Shown here piece by piece: positions 43,974 to 56,048 of a stretch of 64,000 nt of DNA. A program made the position numbers and the translations under genes. The notes under the pieces are model-generated. The model saw only the letters and a program-made list of their open reading frames with translations, was not told the DNA's origin and searched no databases. Source of the stretch: Polytrichum commune. Its lineage: Eukaryota; Streptophyta; Polytrichopsida; Polytrichales; Polytrichaceae. Numbering within the stretch: the stretch's first letter is position 1; each line of letters opens with the position of its first letter. The stretch covers positions 1,488,001 to 1,552,000 of the forward strand of contig OX485806.1 of the NCBI GenBank assembly GCA_950295325.1, in the 5' to 3' direction.

Positions 43974-46052
43974 CTAATTGAATCTGGCCGGCTTATATTT
44001 TGAACGCGAGCGAGCTCGGAGATCGATGGATGCCTGAAGTACTAGCAATGCTAGTGTTATGTGTTGGGCATCCAAAAGCTCCTCCTTACTCCTTGCTACA
44101 GTTTGAGCTGTCTGCATCACGTTTCGAATCTCACGCCCATTGAACTCATATCGGGCGAATTCGGCAATCTTCTCGTCGGAAGGAAAGGTTGTTATTCCTG
44201 AACGATCCAGTATGTTTCTCCATATTTCATTCCGTTGAATCTCAGTGAGGTTCTCATAACACAGAAATACGGAGATGCGTGAGCAAAAAGCCTCATCAAA
44301 TGCAAAATCACGATTTGTGGTAAGAAAGAGAATCCCTCGGTAATACTCAAGCTGCCTTAGAAATACACACGCCATGGCATTGCGAAGCAAATCTGAGGAT
44401 TTGCGGCGCTCCAAATAGACATCTGCCTCATCAAGAAGAAGTATAGCACCCCAATGCACGGCAACTTCCATCACTCGCATTAGCATCACCTCCAGACTCG
44501 ATGGAGTTGTTCCCAGCTCTGATACACTCAAAGACCAGAGAGGACGATGCCATTTTTCTGCCAAGCATTCCGCAGTTAACGTCTTGCCTGTTCCAGGAGG
44601 ACCGTAGCAGAGAAAGATGCAGCCTTCACCTTTAGCAGCAATTAGATCAAGTTCAACGGACTTCTGCAACTTTATATTAATCCCTTGCATCTTATTGCGT
44701 TCACGAACAACGCATTCGGCAAGCTCTTTAGTTCTTTCATCCATTATCAACATATCAAATGCAGAGTCGTTGAATTGGATATTAATAAATCCGCAGATTG
44801 AGAAACAACCCCATTTGTTAAGACGAAATGAAAATCCATAAACAATGGCGGGCGCAAACATTCGATTGGGTTCAGAAGTAATGTCAATGGTAATGACTGC
44901 ATTTCCATGTTCAACCTCGCGTGGTGGCATTGCACTTCCTAACTTGTACACTGGATGCATCTTCGCAAAGCTTCCCAAATCAATCATAACCCTTCCATCA
45001 GCACTTTCTTTGCTAATTAAAGGATGATTATTCTGATCGACTCCTAAGTTGACCATCATTCCCCTGTAATGCTTGAAATTGCTTTGTTGTAACATGGAAA
45101 GGTCACAAAATAAGGAGCCCTGCTGAAGAAATGCCTCTTTGATAACCTCTGGATCGGCCTTGAAATGGATTGGGTGAGTTTCCATATTTTCAAATGCAAG
45201 ATCGCCTTCGAAGTATCCTATACTTTCCACTGTAGTGTACTCCTTCCAAGTCAGACAATTGTAATCCCATTTTGACAGACTGATGATGAATCGTCGACCT
45301 CCTGGAAGCAGCTCGTACTTCGTTTTCAAAACCTTGCCACAAACTTCAACTTTTGTGATGCTGCACGGATAAACAATTGTTTCCCCCGGTAAAAAGAAGG
45401 CCCATAGCATGTCCCATGACAACTTGCGCTTGCTTTTCATAGACTCATACATCTCCTCCACATCATGTAGTTCTTCCTTCAAAAAGCGCAGCAAATGGTT
45501 GAGATGAAGAAGGTGATTATCTGCGCTGCTCGAGGCATCAGTTGACAAAGGCTCCACAAGGTCTTTCAAGTTTCGATGAATAAAGAAGAGCTCCGTGCCG
45601 GCTAGGGTTACCCGGTTCTTCACCCGCTGCTCAGCCGTTTCCGGTATGAGTTCATCGAGAACCTTCATCAGAGAAGGTGAAAGGATTTTCACTCCAACTT
45701 GGCAGGCCCAAGGCAAGTCTTTCCAATTATAGTATATGACCTCGAAAGCTGCACTTGGTTTGCTCTCCTTCTCATTGGCACTTGGTAGGATACGTCTAAC
45801 CAGCGATTGTGGGGCAAACTCTTGATGGACAGTATCGAAAATTGGCCACTGCCAATTGGGATGTGTTTCGTCGTCAATCGCCGGCTTGCCATCGTCGTCG
45901 ATATCATCTTCTTCAAACAAACAGCTCTCGGATTCCTGTAATGTTGAATAGCCTAGACCTGGAAACTGGTGTGACAAGCAGGTATACGCACATCGACACA
46001 ATTTTCCCCACGAATTCGTCACCGTCGTTTCTGCACTGCACATTAGAAACAT
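43974..46052 (-). CDS. AAA+ ATPase with DUF7025-like N-terminal domain
   Basis: An intact 692-codon frame. The N-terminal half includes WAFFLPGETIVYP, YFEGDLAFENMETHPIHF and ADGRVMIDLGSFAKMHP, which follow the pattern of the DUF7025-type domain found before AAA+ modules in many filamentous-fungal proteins. The AAA+ core has Walker A GPPGTGKT (about 484-491), AEKWHRPLWSLSVSELGTTP, Walker B ILLLDEAD (about 537-544), sensor TTNR (about 578-581), an Arg-finger-like CSRI and a lid helix with FNGREIRNVMQTA. All key ATPase residues are present. Its role is probably ATP-driven remodelling of an unknown client. The first codons (MFLMCSAETTV) may be intronic or UTR. The fungal-like architecture makes horizontal origin a possibility, not a conclusion. 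Confidence 0.88.
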   Translation of the reverse strand: MFLMCSAETTVTNSWGKLCRCAYTCLSHQFPGLGYSTLQESESCLFEEDDIDDDGKPAIDDETHPNWQWPIFDTVHQEFAPQSLVRRILPSANEKESKPSAAFEVIYYNWKDLPWACQVGVKILSPSLMKVLDELIPETAEQRVKNRVTLAGTELFFIHRNLKDLVEPLSTDASSSADNHLLHLNHLLRFLKEELHDVEEMYESMKSKRKLSWDMLWAFFLPGETIVYPCSITKVEVCGKVLKTKYELLPGGRRFIISLSKWDYNCLTWKEYTTVESIGYFEGDLAFENMETHPIHFKADPEVIKEAFLQQGSLFCDLSMLQQSNFKHYRGMMVNLGVDQNNHPLISKESADGRVMIDLGSFAKMHPVYKLGSAMPPREVEHGNAVITIDITSEPNRMFAPAIVYGFSFRLNKWGCFSICGFINIQFNDSAFDMLIMDERTKELAECVVRERNKMQGINIKLQKSVELDLIAAKGEGCIFLCYGPPGTGKTLTAECLAEKWHRPLWSLSVSELGTTPSSLEVMLMRVMEVAVHWGAILLLDEADVYLERRKSSDLLRNAMACVFLRQLEYYRGILFLTTNRDFAFDEAFCSRISVFLCYENLTEIQRNEIWRNILDRSGITTFPSDEKIAEFARYEFNGREIRNVMQTAQTVARSKEELLDAQHITLALLVLQASIDLRARSRSKYKPARFN

Positions 46053-46257
46053 GGTATTACAGCTCTGTCAACAACATGTGCAGTCCATTTGGTCCTCTTG
46101 TAGTGACCATTTGGTCCTCTGGAGGATATCCCTTTATAACGAACATTCTGGCTCAGCGTAGATGCAAGCAATGGTTTCCTGATTGCAGACAGACATTGCA
46201 TGGTATCTACCTTAGATTGCTAGAAAAGTTGGCATGGAATTAAAATTATACGATTCT

Positions 46258-48389
46258 TCAGACGAGCTCCAATACTATAGCCAATAAAGGACATTCTTTC
46301 CAAGCGAGGAGTTCTGCTCGGTCATGAGCAATTACCTTTTGGGGAAAAAATGAGTTGAAACGATGACTAGAAGTGGCACAAATATCCACACAGAAGCTGG
46401 GGCTTGCTTGGCTGTCTGCATGATCAGATGAATGAAGAGGAGGCTCTGCTTGGCGGCAAAAGCTAAAACAGCTGTGATCGGGAAGATGTTCCTTAACACT
46501 GGCACAAGCATTAAACACATGTAACAGGCCGCAGTACAATTGCAATTAATGCTTAAGGAAATGCGGCGCTAACGAACAAACCTGCTACGATCCCTCATAC
46601 ACAAATTTGAAAACTTGTCAAGTTCAACATTGATGTCTTGAAAATCAAGCAGCTCGAAAATCTCTATGGTGGAGGGTGTCATTGTTTCACGCCGTGTTGA
46701 AGTAGTGATGATTACTTGTGTTCATCTATATGAGTCACCATGCAACATGTGTCATCTATATGAGCAAGACGCCGCAAAGCAGGGCTTGTTTACGCTGACT
46801 GGCAACATCGTCATTAGGCTGCAGACCTCATTGCCCCATTGAGATCTACAGTACTGAGGCTAAATTCCTGAAATCTGCTCCACGATGAAAGGTATCCGGT
46901 GTATATGATGTATCAATTATTTCACCTGAGTTGAATCCCTCGTTTCGAATGGGAATGACTGAGCTGTTTACACACACTTCACGTTTATTCACGCTAATAT
47001 TCTTGGTGGCACACACACACATTTTGCTTAGGCTCTGCGATGGCAGAGCACCCAAGAAAGCCGTATGTATATCCAAATTTCCAACACCCTGACAAGCAAC
47101 CAACACGATTAATGCATCTTCGGGCTTACTCGACTGAAAAGAAGTGCAATAAAACCCCTTGATCTAATATCGAAGCAGGAGGGCACTTCAGGAAAATCAA
47201 TCTCTGTAACAGCGTCCAAACATAACACACCACTCCAATGAAAGGTTGTATATGATAAAAGTCACCTTCTGGCACTGTGTCACCAGAGTCTCACACTTGT
47301 CTGATTTTCCCGCCATTATTTTGGCTCCGGTTAGCTCGAGTCCATAGATTGTCAATTTTCCTGCAGATGTGGCAAGAGCACGACAATATTCATCGAGGTC
47401 ATGGAAATCTGTAGCGACCTACTTACGGTGTCACACCCATTCAGAAAATGTAAATGTTCCGATTGAAGATCAATTTAAGCTGCGTGTTGGGAATCTTCAA
47501 GAGCACGTTCTTGATGAATTCGAGAAACAGAAGTCTAATGAGTCCTCCTACCATGACTCGGTAAATACCTGCTACATATGATGCATGTAGGATCGCAGGC
47601 ACTGGATCCTGGTCTCCGAGTCTCAGCAACTGGACCTCTTTGTTATCTGCGTACACATGCACACTTATGCCAGGGATGTCAAAAGGATACCAGACGTCTA
47701 TTCTGTTGATGGCCAGGTCGCGGTCATATAATCTTACTTTTGCTCACAGGAGATGAAATCATTTGCAATTTCCTGTACGACATCAACGTCCGTGGATTCA
47801 ATCTTTCAAGCCATCCAATGATGCTACCAGGAAGAAATTAGACTTCAGCAACCTTCGGTTTTCGTGAGAGAACAAACCGAAGGGGCTTTTAAAAATACAT
47901 ACCCCCGGTTACGTGCAAACCGTAAATGTACATTAGCTGAGCTTGGGCACATTCTCAAATGACAGCTATCATCATGAGCTACTGTGATGCCACAGCAAAT
48001 GTTTCTGCCACTTATGGTTCGTCTGCAAGGTTTCAGAAGAACCGAACACATGGTTTGCATATATATAAGTGGGAAAGACGTGCAGGTCTTGCGGCTAGTT
48101 GGCAGGGTATTGTTGGCGCCAAATAATTCTCAAAATAATTCCTGCCCTATTCTTTGAATTCCGGGTTGGCCACTTTAACCAGGAATGGGTCATAACGATG
48201 TTGAACGACCGCCGGGGCACGAAAAGCAACGAGTGCGATTCTACTCGGTCGTGAAGCGGGACAAAACGATCGACCATCGGGGGCTATCACTTTCAGAGAT
48301 CTTCTTGATCTTTTCACTTCGTCTGTCTGCAGCCGTAGAGGTCAAGGTCGGAGGATCTCTATTCTGAAGATTCCAAGTAACAACTATGG
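46258..48389 (-). other. Scattered coding-like exons of a minus-strand gene
   Basis: Between the AAA+ gene and the next open frame several stretches look like spliced exons. One at about 47706-47580 reads YDRDLAINRIDVWYPFDI, VHVYADNKEVQLLRLGDQ and VPAILHASYVA before donor GTATTT. One after CTGCAG at about 47363 reads GKLTIYGLELTGAKIMAGK and CETLVTQCQK before donor GTGACT. One at about 47106-46846 reads GVGNLDIHTAFLGALPSQ. One after CTGCAG at about 48334 reads VKRSRRSLKVIAPDGRS. None matches a family I recognise, and phases were not all reconciled. They may continue from the open frame at 48390-49172. Confidence 0.4.
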
Positions 48390-49172
48390 CTAAGGTACAA
48401 AATCAGAAGGAACTTGCCTGTGGCATGCTAGACAATCATGTATAATAAGCGCAGGATACGTACCCGAGGCAGACGACTTCACGTATAGTTGAGAGTATCC
48501 GAGTTGCAATCTAAAAGAATCATCGGAGCGAGTGCCCTCCGCAGCAATGTTGTGCAGCCTGGTCAGGATATCAGCCGAAAGTTGCACTTGGGTCTGGCCG
48601 ATGTGATTCTCCGATGCTCGGATGCATGTCACTCGCTCCACGCCATCCATGGCCAGGTTCTTGAACAGAGAATTCACACGGGACGTAGTCTCTCGGACCG
48701 ACGCCATGGACAGACAAGCGAAGCTTGGGGCACCATGATCTCCAGTGAAACTCATATGACCACCACTGCGTCCAGGCTGGGCATTTGCTGAATATCCCGC
48801 CGCCGCCTTCTTTGCTCCACTGGACGACCTTGGGCGCCGAGGAATCCCGTCAGGTTTGGATGCGGACGCTGCAGCAGGGTCCACATGATGGCTACGGAGT
48901 TTGGCAATGGCATCTCGCTCAGCCTTGCGATGCTTCTCGAAATCACACACGAACTCCCACTGTTTTCGCCTTTCGTGTCGAAGTTGCAGGTATCGGTGGA
49001 AACAGCACAGCATCACGTAGTACGCAAACAGCATAAAGGTGCCCGTGCCGCTGCCCTGCTGACCCATCAGTAATCTCTGAATGGATACAGCGACGCTGCT
49101 GAACTTCGACGACGGGGATATCGTCTCCGCATTAGAGACAGAAGAGTCCGTCTGTCGACATGAAAACTCCAT
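48390..49172 (-). CDS. Hypothetical protein with one membrane segment, probably 5' part of a spliced gene
   Basis: The 260-codon frame has a Ser-rich N-terminus and one hydrophobic segment (FMLFAYYVMLCCFHRYLQL, about residues 47-65). A basic, charged stretch (RHERRKQWEFVCDFEKHRK, KAERDAIAKLR) and a soluble part (MDGVERVTCIRASENHIG, VQLSADILTRLHNIAAEG) follow. A donor-like GTACGT follows the codons for YVKSSAS at about 48466, so the last 25 or so residues are probably intronic. The orientation places it upstream of the AAA+ gene on the same strand. No family was recognised. Confidence 0.5.
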   Translation of the reverse strand: MEFSCRQTDSSVSNAETISPSSKFSSVAVSIQRLLMGQQGSGTGTFMLFAYYVMLCCFHRYLQLRHERRKQWEFVCDFEKHRKAERDAIAKLRSHHVDPAAASASKPDGIPRRPRSSSGAKKAAAGYSANAQPGRSGGHMSFTGDHGAPSFACLSMASVRETTSRVNSLFKNLAMDGVERVTCIRASENHIGQTQVQLSADILTRLHNIAAEGTRSDDSFRLQLGYSQLYVKSSASGTYPALIIHDCLACHRQVPSDFVP

Positions 49173-49872
49173 GGCGACGAAGCAGCTAATCGTGGCAGTC
49201 GAGAGGAATTTTAATGAAGTTATCTATCAGGCTACGAGTGCACTGAGGATTGTAGCAACCCCTGGCAGATCAGGAATCTCAGACATAGAAGCTCAAAGCA
49301 CTCACGTAAGACTTCTGTTGGTGGCATGCAGGTGCCTCCTTCGCCATCAAATCCACCTGAAGTGACTCTCTTGTCCTCCGGATATTCTACCTTCTGGGGC
49401 AAGGGAGGCTTTTCAACTCTCACATTCTAGGGTGGGATTCGATTTCAAGGAACTCAAGGTGAAACGAGGAGCACAAACTGGTTCTCAGCTTGTCAGTTCA
49501 AATTCTAAGTTACAAGTTACATTCATGAATAATTTACTGGCACTGTCGGAACGCCTATAAGTAGCGTGTGATTGTCATGAAGCTATACGACTGTTGTCGG
49601 CACTAGGTATGATCTCTTCGTCTATCTCACTAGCTAGGATTTAAAATGTCTAAAGCCATGATTGTACATCAAGGATTCGTCGGAGTCTGCACTAAAGGTT
49701 GAGGAATTCTAGATAGATACTTAGAGAGTTGTTTGTCTGTGCGAGTCTGTACGTCGGTACATTATATTGTCTGTATGAGTACTTAATGAGGCAGATGCAT
49801 TAGATGTAATAAATATGCTGGGAAGGGTGAGCTTGCAGACTCCCTCATACAAAATGTGTTTCTCCCACAATT
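49173..49872. other. Spacer
   Basis: Probable 5' flank of the preceding minus-strand gene. No coding region or repeat was recognised. Confidence 0.5.
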
Positions 49873-50032
49873 ACTTAACATAACATTATTCACATCCATA
49901 ACAGTGTAGCATGGGACCGACAATATTCCATGGTATATTCCCTATATTAAATTTTAATATGGGGAATATTCCGTGGAATGTTGTCGGTCCCATGCTACAT
50001 TGTTATGGATTTGAATAATGTTATGAATAAGT
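49873..50032. mobile_element. Foldback (MITE-like) inverted repeat
   Basis: A 160-bp near-perfect palindrome. Outer arms are CTTAACATAACATTATTCAC against CTTATTCATAACATTATTCA (reverse complement of the right side). Inner arms contain GCATGGGACCGACAATATTC against GCATGGGACCGACAACATTC and TTCCATGG against TTCCACGG. The loop is about 20 bp of AT. It would fold into one long hairpin. No coding capacity. Confidence 0.9.
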
Positions 50033-50097
50033 CATTTATTAAAATAATTTATTAATATTTTCACTTGTTCATTGATTACCCCCCAAGGCCAAGAACC

Positions 50098-50720
50098 AAG
50101 ATAAGCTAGCCCCGGCTACATCACATTTTCATTCAGTTGGGCACCGCCCCTCCCACCAGTGATCGGGGAGATTTTTGGGCATAATCGTTTGAGATCCTAG
50201 TGTTTGCAAGTCCAACCAGTTACATGTTGACATCCTTCGGCTTTTCCTCATTAAATTGGGGTATATTCTATAAATTCCTCTAAAATGATCGATAATTTTC
50301 TTGCAGTCTTGAACGTCAACTAGTTATTTTTCAAACTCAACTAGTTCATCTGTAACTAACTGTTGGTTCTCCCCGATCATAGCCTCCCATGCCTCCTTCA
50401 CAACCCGGTCTTCTTGCCCACACCTGCGTGGGAACTCTTCCCTATGAGGAACCAATGTGACAATACTCAATCACTTAAGTCATTAAGCTCCTTTGGCATG
50501 TGAAGGAATTCTATCAATTAACTTGGGAATAATGAAAGTGACGTCAACTTGAACATTTATAATTTTGACCGGGTATTATCACATTGGTTCCCAATGAGAA
50601 AGAGCTCCCACACAGGTGCGGGCAGGCAGACCGGACAGTGAAGGAGACGTGAGAGGGGCGGAGCCCAGCCGAATGACGATGTGATCTAGCCCAGGGCGAT
50701 AAGCTAGGAGCCACACTCAA
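50098..50720. mobile_element. Larger inverted-repeat element
   Basis: Inner arms 50394-50471 and 50568-50646 pair over about 78 bp (CTCCTTCAC, GGTCTTCTTGCCCACACCTG and GGAACCAATGTGACAATAC against their reverse complements with few mismatches). Outer arms 50100-50160 and 50650-50715 also pair (CTACATCACAT, TCATTC, TGGGC, CCGCCCCTC). The left side has about 230 bp extra between its inner and outer arm, so it probably carries an insertion. No target duplication was identified. Confidence 0.8.
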
Positions 50721-53700
50721 AATATAAGACACTTGCAAACTTGGATGACCTTCAATCGCTCCGCGAACCAGGTAGCTCCTCTGTTGAAATGGTCTATGGC
50801 AGCAGCATAATTGGTACAAGGAAAACAAGGCTCCTACAAGGAAAATGTATGTTGAATGCCAATAAACTTCACCGGGTCATTCCTTAGTTTACTTACACTC
50901 ACTGCAAGGCAGCATCTTATACCGACTGATGACTTTTTGGGAGGCAGTATCTTCTCCCGACTGACTTTTGGGAAGGAGGACCCACACTGCTTTCAATGTA
51001 AAATCTGCGATTGGTTGTTGAACTCGTCCAGGAATCATTTTGGTTTACATAAAGAAAAAAAGTGTTAGAGCGAGCATGGAGTTCGAGGTTTATACTTTCT
51101 TAAAAGACATATTTTAAGGATTATAATATTTCTTGACATAGTCCAACAGGTTTTGTGGTGGGAGACGCAAAAGAGGTAGTCTAGCAAAAAAAGGCAAGGG
51201 CCCATAGCCTAGAAATGTTGTTCAAAAATTAATTGATGAATTTTTGGGAGGGGGTGTTGTAGATACAATGGCGGTTTTCTTTTATTACATACTAACGTTA
51301 TACTTTGAAACCACAGTAGAATGGGCCGTCGTTTGCAGCATTCTCTCGTTTCTTTTGCGTCCATGTTTTGGCATGGTATGGATAGTAATGCATCAATTTT
51401 TCCTTTTCAAAACATGAAGGGATATATTGTTGATGAGGGATCACAAAATTCACAATAGATTCAAGAAATGATAGCTTCAGTTTTTAATATGAACCAGACA
51501 TTGATTTTTTAAATGTTGCATACTTCTAACATGCTCCCCTCTTCTTCTATTGCATTTCACCTTCGTGTAATTACATATATGTTCAATTTATGGCAATGAT
51601 GACAAACATATTGTCCTCTTTCGATTGTTGGAGCTGGAATTTTGTAAAAAAGTGAAGAAATGGCAACAACAACAACGAAGCAACTTGCTTGAAAAAAAAG
51701 AAGTGTCCAACATAAATAAAATAAAAATAACTTCGGGGTTTCTTTTACCCTGACGTGAATTCAATGAATTGTATAACGTTTGGTTGGGTTGGCGTTAGGG
51801 GGGTTTGGCTTTCGAGGGGGCACCTAGTACACATAGTATGTCTGGCCTGAGTTTGGCTAGACATGTGCATAGTGTGGTGTGACATGAGCATTGGAGTAGC
51901 CAATTTGGGACTGTGTTATCTTGTGGTCTGAGGTTTTGGTTTCCTGCATTTATAAGGGTGTAATATCTTGTATGTCTACTTGATTGTAGTGTATGTACTA
52001 TTTGGTGTACTGCTTTTTTATGTCGGGCTATATGCAATCCTTTTAGGTGCGGGTTTGAACATGTTGAGAGTAGGTGTGTCCAACAAAAGAAGGAGCAAAC
52101 AAGATAAAAACAACCAACAAGAAGGGATGTGATTGAATTTGGTGAATTTGATGAATTTGATGAATACGAAGAGGACATGGCAAGAATCAAGTAGAAACAT
52201 TTAGAAGCGCATTGCCTTATTGCTATTTGAGGCGGATGGACACAAAATGTGAAAAACCAAGAAACAAACAAGATAAAATTTTCCAAATATGAGTCATTAT
52301 TTTTTACAAAAAGTAAATGTGGTGAATGAGGTTGTATGTGGACCATGTGGTGAGGCCGTAAAAAGCCTCGGCCATAAGCCCTATGATCTCCCTCCAACCA
52401 AAGCGAGGATGGTTGTTGCCACATGGGCTTGGAGTTTAGTCACTATGTTAAGTTTTTTCCAGGTGCAAGAAGATTTGAACCATCTTCTCTTATGTCTAAA
52501 GCCTTTCATTCTCCTCCTTCTAACCACTAGCTCGTTTCATGTTCTTCGCCCTTACATACTCACATTGCTCTCATATACAACATCTAACAATTCCAAACTC
52601 TTCTTGCTTGTTTTTTTTTTCATTATGTTTTTTTCAGTGTTTCATGCAAGTATTGAATCATGGGTTAAACTATATATTTAATTGGTGGTTGCAATCAAGG
52701 ATTTAAATTGTTCTTTGTTATCATGCAAAAAGAAATGCAAGTTTATTATCAAAGAATACATGACTAACAAGAAGGCTAATAAGGTTTGAGAAACTGACAT
52801 AAAAAAAAATGTAGGTGGTTTAATAAACTTGATTAATGACATGACAACAAGACAAATGTGCATAACTAGGTCCCTGCAAGTGCTACAAAATCATGTAGAT
52901 AAAAATTATTCCATCAATGATTATTTCATATTAAACAAGTATTATTACATCAACAATTGTCACATCATCAACTATTGCAATATAAAAGGGGGTAAATGAA
53001 AAATTCAAGAAAATATTGAAATTTTGCTAAAACATGTTATTGGTAATTTTGGGATTTTTTTACATCATTATACGACAAATTTCTTGAAAAAAATGAATCA
53101 AAACCTTGTTGCTCTATTACATTAATTATAGCTTACTCTTCTACTGTATCTGTCCCACTGTCATTGTCTATTTTTATAATGTTTCATTCTTATGTAGTTT
53201 ATACGGTCATAAACTTTCAACCAGTAATTTATCTAGCATTGTGATTTCACTAAGAAGATTTTTTTCCTTATTTTTTTCAGTTAACATAAATATATTTTTA
53301 CATCATTTACTTCATCTGCAACTAGATCGTCTTTCTTAGCATTTCAACAAGTCCAATTTTTTCTTGTCACTATCTTCTTGTATTTTTTCCTCGCTAACTC
53401 TTTTAGCTAATTTATGTTTTGCTTCAACAATTCATTCGTCTTCAATCTATTTGTTGTTTATAATGCACAAATTGTGCATTTTAAATTGTACACAAATTTA
53501 CTATGCAAGTTGCTACAATATCATGTATGTTTTTCAAAAGTACTTCAGATTGCTTCATTATCAACCTTCATCTACCCTTCAAAATTCCAAATGTCCTTTC
53601 TATACACATCATGGTTGAAAACTAAATAAAATTTCAAATTACCTTCTTTCTGGATAATGTAGTATTTCCAACCTTAAATAAACAATACATCCAAGGCCTC

Positions 53701-55168
53701 ACCAGATATGTAGCATCTTTTATGAGTTTATACGGTTGAAACTTTCTTTTATGCATCCATGTTCGATTTTGTAACTTATAAAATAACCCCTTGTGAAAAT
53801 TTTATGCCCAACCAAACTCATAATTCTAAAACATATAATCTCGTCCAACAAAATTCTTGTAGAATTTCTTAATGAAAATACTTTTTGCAATAGTAGTATT
53901 CTCTGCCAATTACAAAAGTTAAAATATGAATATGTGACCCATCTATTATCTCTATAATGTAAGGTATGCTATACAACTATTCAAACTTTGAAGCTAAAAC
54001 CTAAATTGTGATTCACTTAGAATTTGCAAAAAAATTGGTTGAAGATGGTTTTTAATAGCTTAATGATCTTTATTTTTATTTTATAATATACTCTTGTGGA
54101 CTTCATACAAGTCTCTTATGCTTTGCAATCCATCATGACTACCCAACTTATGATATGACATCACTACCATCCCTTGCACCCGCATAGTGAACCTAAAACG
54201 GGTATCATCTTTTTCTCAAATAGGGGCCCAACCTTTCACACAAAAATCTAAATGTAATATATTTCACTCAAGTTCGCTTCTTAAATTTGTTTTCCGTCCA
54301 CAAACCCAACTACAAACGGTCTACAAATTTGTACATTTGTTTTTGACTCCATATGTTCCTCTCTCTATACCCCATACTCTTATAAATCAAACTCAAAATT
54401 GCAAATTTCTCCCATTCTCCTTGCAAAATCAACTTGAATGTTCATAATATACTTCACAAGCATGTACAAAAATATGTATAATTCTACGAGCAAAATAAGT
54501 CTCCTCCTCCTCCCCTATTGCAATCATGCTTGTTGAAATTCAAGGTAAAAACAAGCAAAAACAAGAAGATGGGAGAAGTGAAGAAACCTAAAGAAAAGAG
54601 AAGATGAGAAAATGATCAAACTTTAATTTCTTCAAAACCGTTTTTTTTTTTTTTTTTTTTGCATGTATTAAGAAAATCAACACATTCACTTTCTGGTGGA
54701 TGGTCATTCCTCTTGGCCCACATTCGGTTTCCACCTAACGAGGGGCCCAAAAGCTTTATAAATTGATTGTTTAAGGAACCAAACCATGGAAGTTGGACCA
54801 TCAAGTTGGACCATGAAAAAAACCATTGTCCGACTTCATGGTCCATGGTGTAAACCAACCCGAAGTACAAGAAACATGTTGACCCTTGCCGCCTCCAATC
54901 TCTGCTAATTTAGCATGCCTCAAATGAATTTTTTTGTTGATGCAACTTTTGCACATAATCAAAACACTTGATTGCAACAACTCTTAAGACTAATAAGTTG
55001 TGTGCACCTCACCTCATGTGGTCATTTGTCTTATGTGGTTGGTCCGGCATCTAACCGCCTTGAAAAAGGAAATCTTTAAGGTATTTTCACCTCGCATATT
55101 CAAGACTACCAAGGAATATGAAGTGGCAATCTTCTTAGTGACAAAGCAATTTTTGACCAAAACAACAT
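50721..55168. other. AT-rich non-coding stretch
   Basis: No gene was recognised. Short runs of GATGAATTT-type repeats lie near 52140-52170. A 38-bp tandem duplication (GGCAGCATCTTATACCGACT / GGCAGTATCTTCTCCCGACT) lies near 50907-50970, and a poly-T tract at about 54643-54660. Open frames here are short, AT-driven and motif-free. Confidence 0.55.
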
Positions 55169-56048
55169 TGTTGGAGCCGCCTATGTCACTTTCAAACCTC
55201 ATGACAAGGCAAGCAAGTGAACATAAATGTAGGAAAGAAAGTTACCTTGCTTGAAAAACTCCAACCAACATGTAAATGTAAGGGAGGAAAAGGAAGTTAT
55301 TTTATTCCTACCACCAATTGATCAAGTAGTTGAAAACCTTACAAAATTGTAAGCAAGTAAATAGGAAAGCCATGACACTTTAGCTATAATCACTCTAGTT
55401 CAATCGGATACCTAGAATCACTCTTGTCCAATATGCAGTAGTGTAGATAATAAGGGGCGCTTCACATTGTGGTAGAAGGTTAAGAGGCCATCGATTTCCA
55501 CCAATCATATCGCAAGAAACCAAGAGTTCGGCCTCTCAACCCTTCACACTAAGGCCAAAGTCCAAAGGCCATCGCAATTTTAAATGATTACTTTTTGGAG
55601 AAGGAGACGGACCCCCAAAGGAAGTTTGGGTCGGGCGGGAATGGAAACCCAAACTATGGTAAAGAGGCCGTCATTTTTTTTCATTAAAAAATCAATCATT
55701 GACAAGATCTTGGCCGTTAGATTGGAGGGGTTGTTTTGGGCAAGGAATAAAGTGGGATGCTCCTTTGATTTTGGACTTTGGGCTTGGCCTTTGGAGGATT
55801 CACACTATGTCCGGCCGAAGGCTCCAATTACTATACTTTATTGACTATTTTCAGCCCATTTATTTGGACTCTCAACAAAGTTTGGCCACTCAATCCCATG
55901 GCCTCTCGACCTCGACGGCCATAGTGTGAAGTGGCCCTAAGACTATCAAAGTGCATATATATACGCAGTCAAGTTATGCTCTCTACATTGCATTATATTG
56001 TTCTTTCACTATTCATCAATAAATTTATCTTGATATCCAATTTCTACA
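55169..56048 (+). repeat. 5' LTR (contains a nested MITE)
   Basis: It aligns with the 398-bp 3' LTR except for a block of nearly 490 bp present only here. Outside that block the two LTRs differ by scattered substitutions and small indels, so the insertion of the retroelement is not very recent. Confidence 0.92.
55454..55937. mobile_element. Tourist/Harbinger-like MITE nested in the 5' LTR
   Basis: This block is absent from the 3' LTR, where GTAGATAAGACTATC is continuous. It is flanked by TAA on each side. Its ends form terminal inverted repeats: GGGGCGCTTCACATTGTGG against GGGCCACTTCACACTATGG. A 3-bp TAA duplication and GGG(G/C)C ends are the hallmark of PIF/Harbinger and Tourist elements. 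No transposase is encoded. One of the two TAA words on the left is ambiguous by one unit. Confidence 0.88.
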
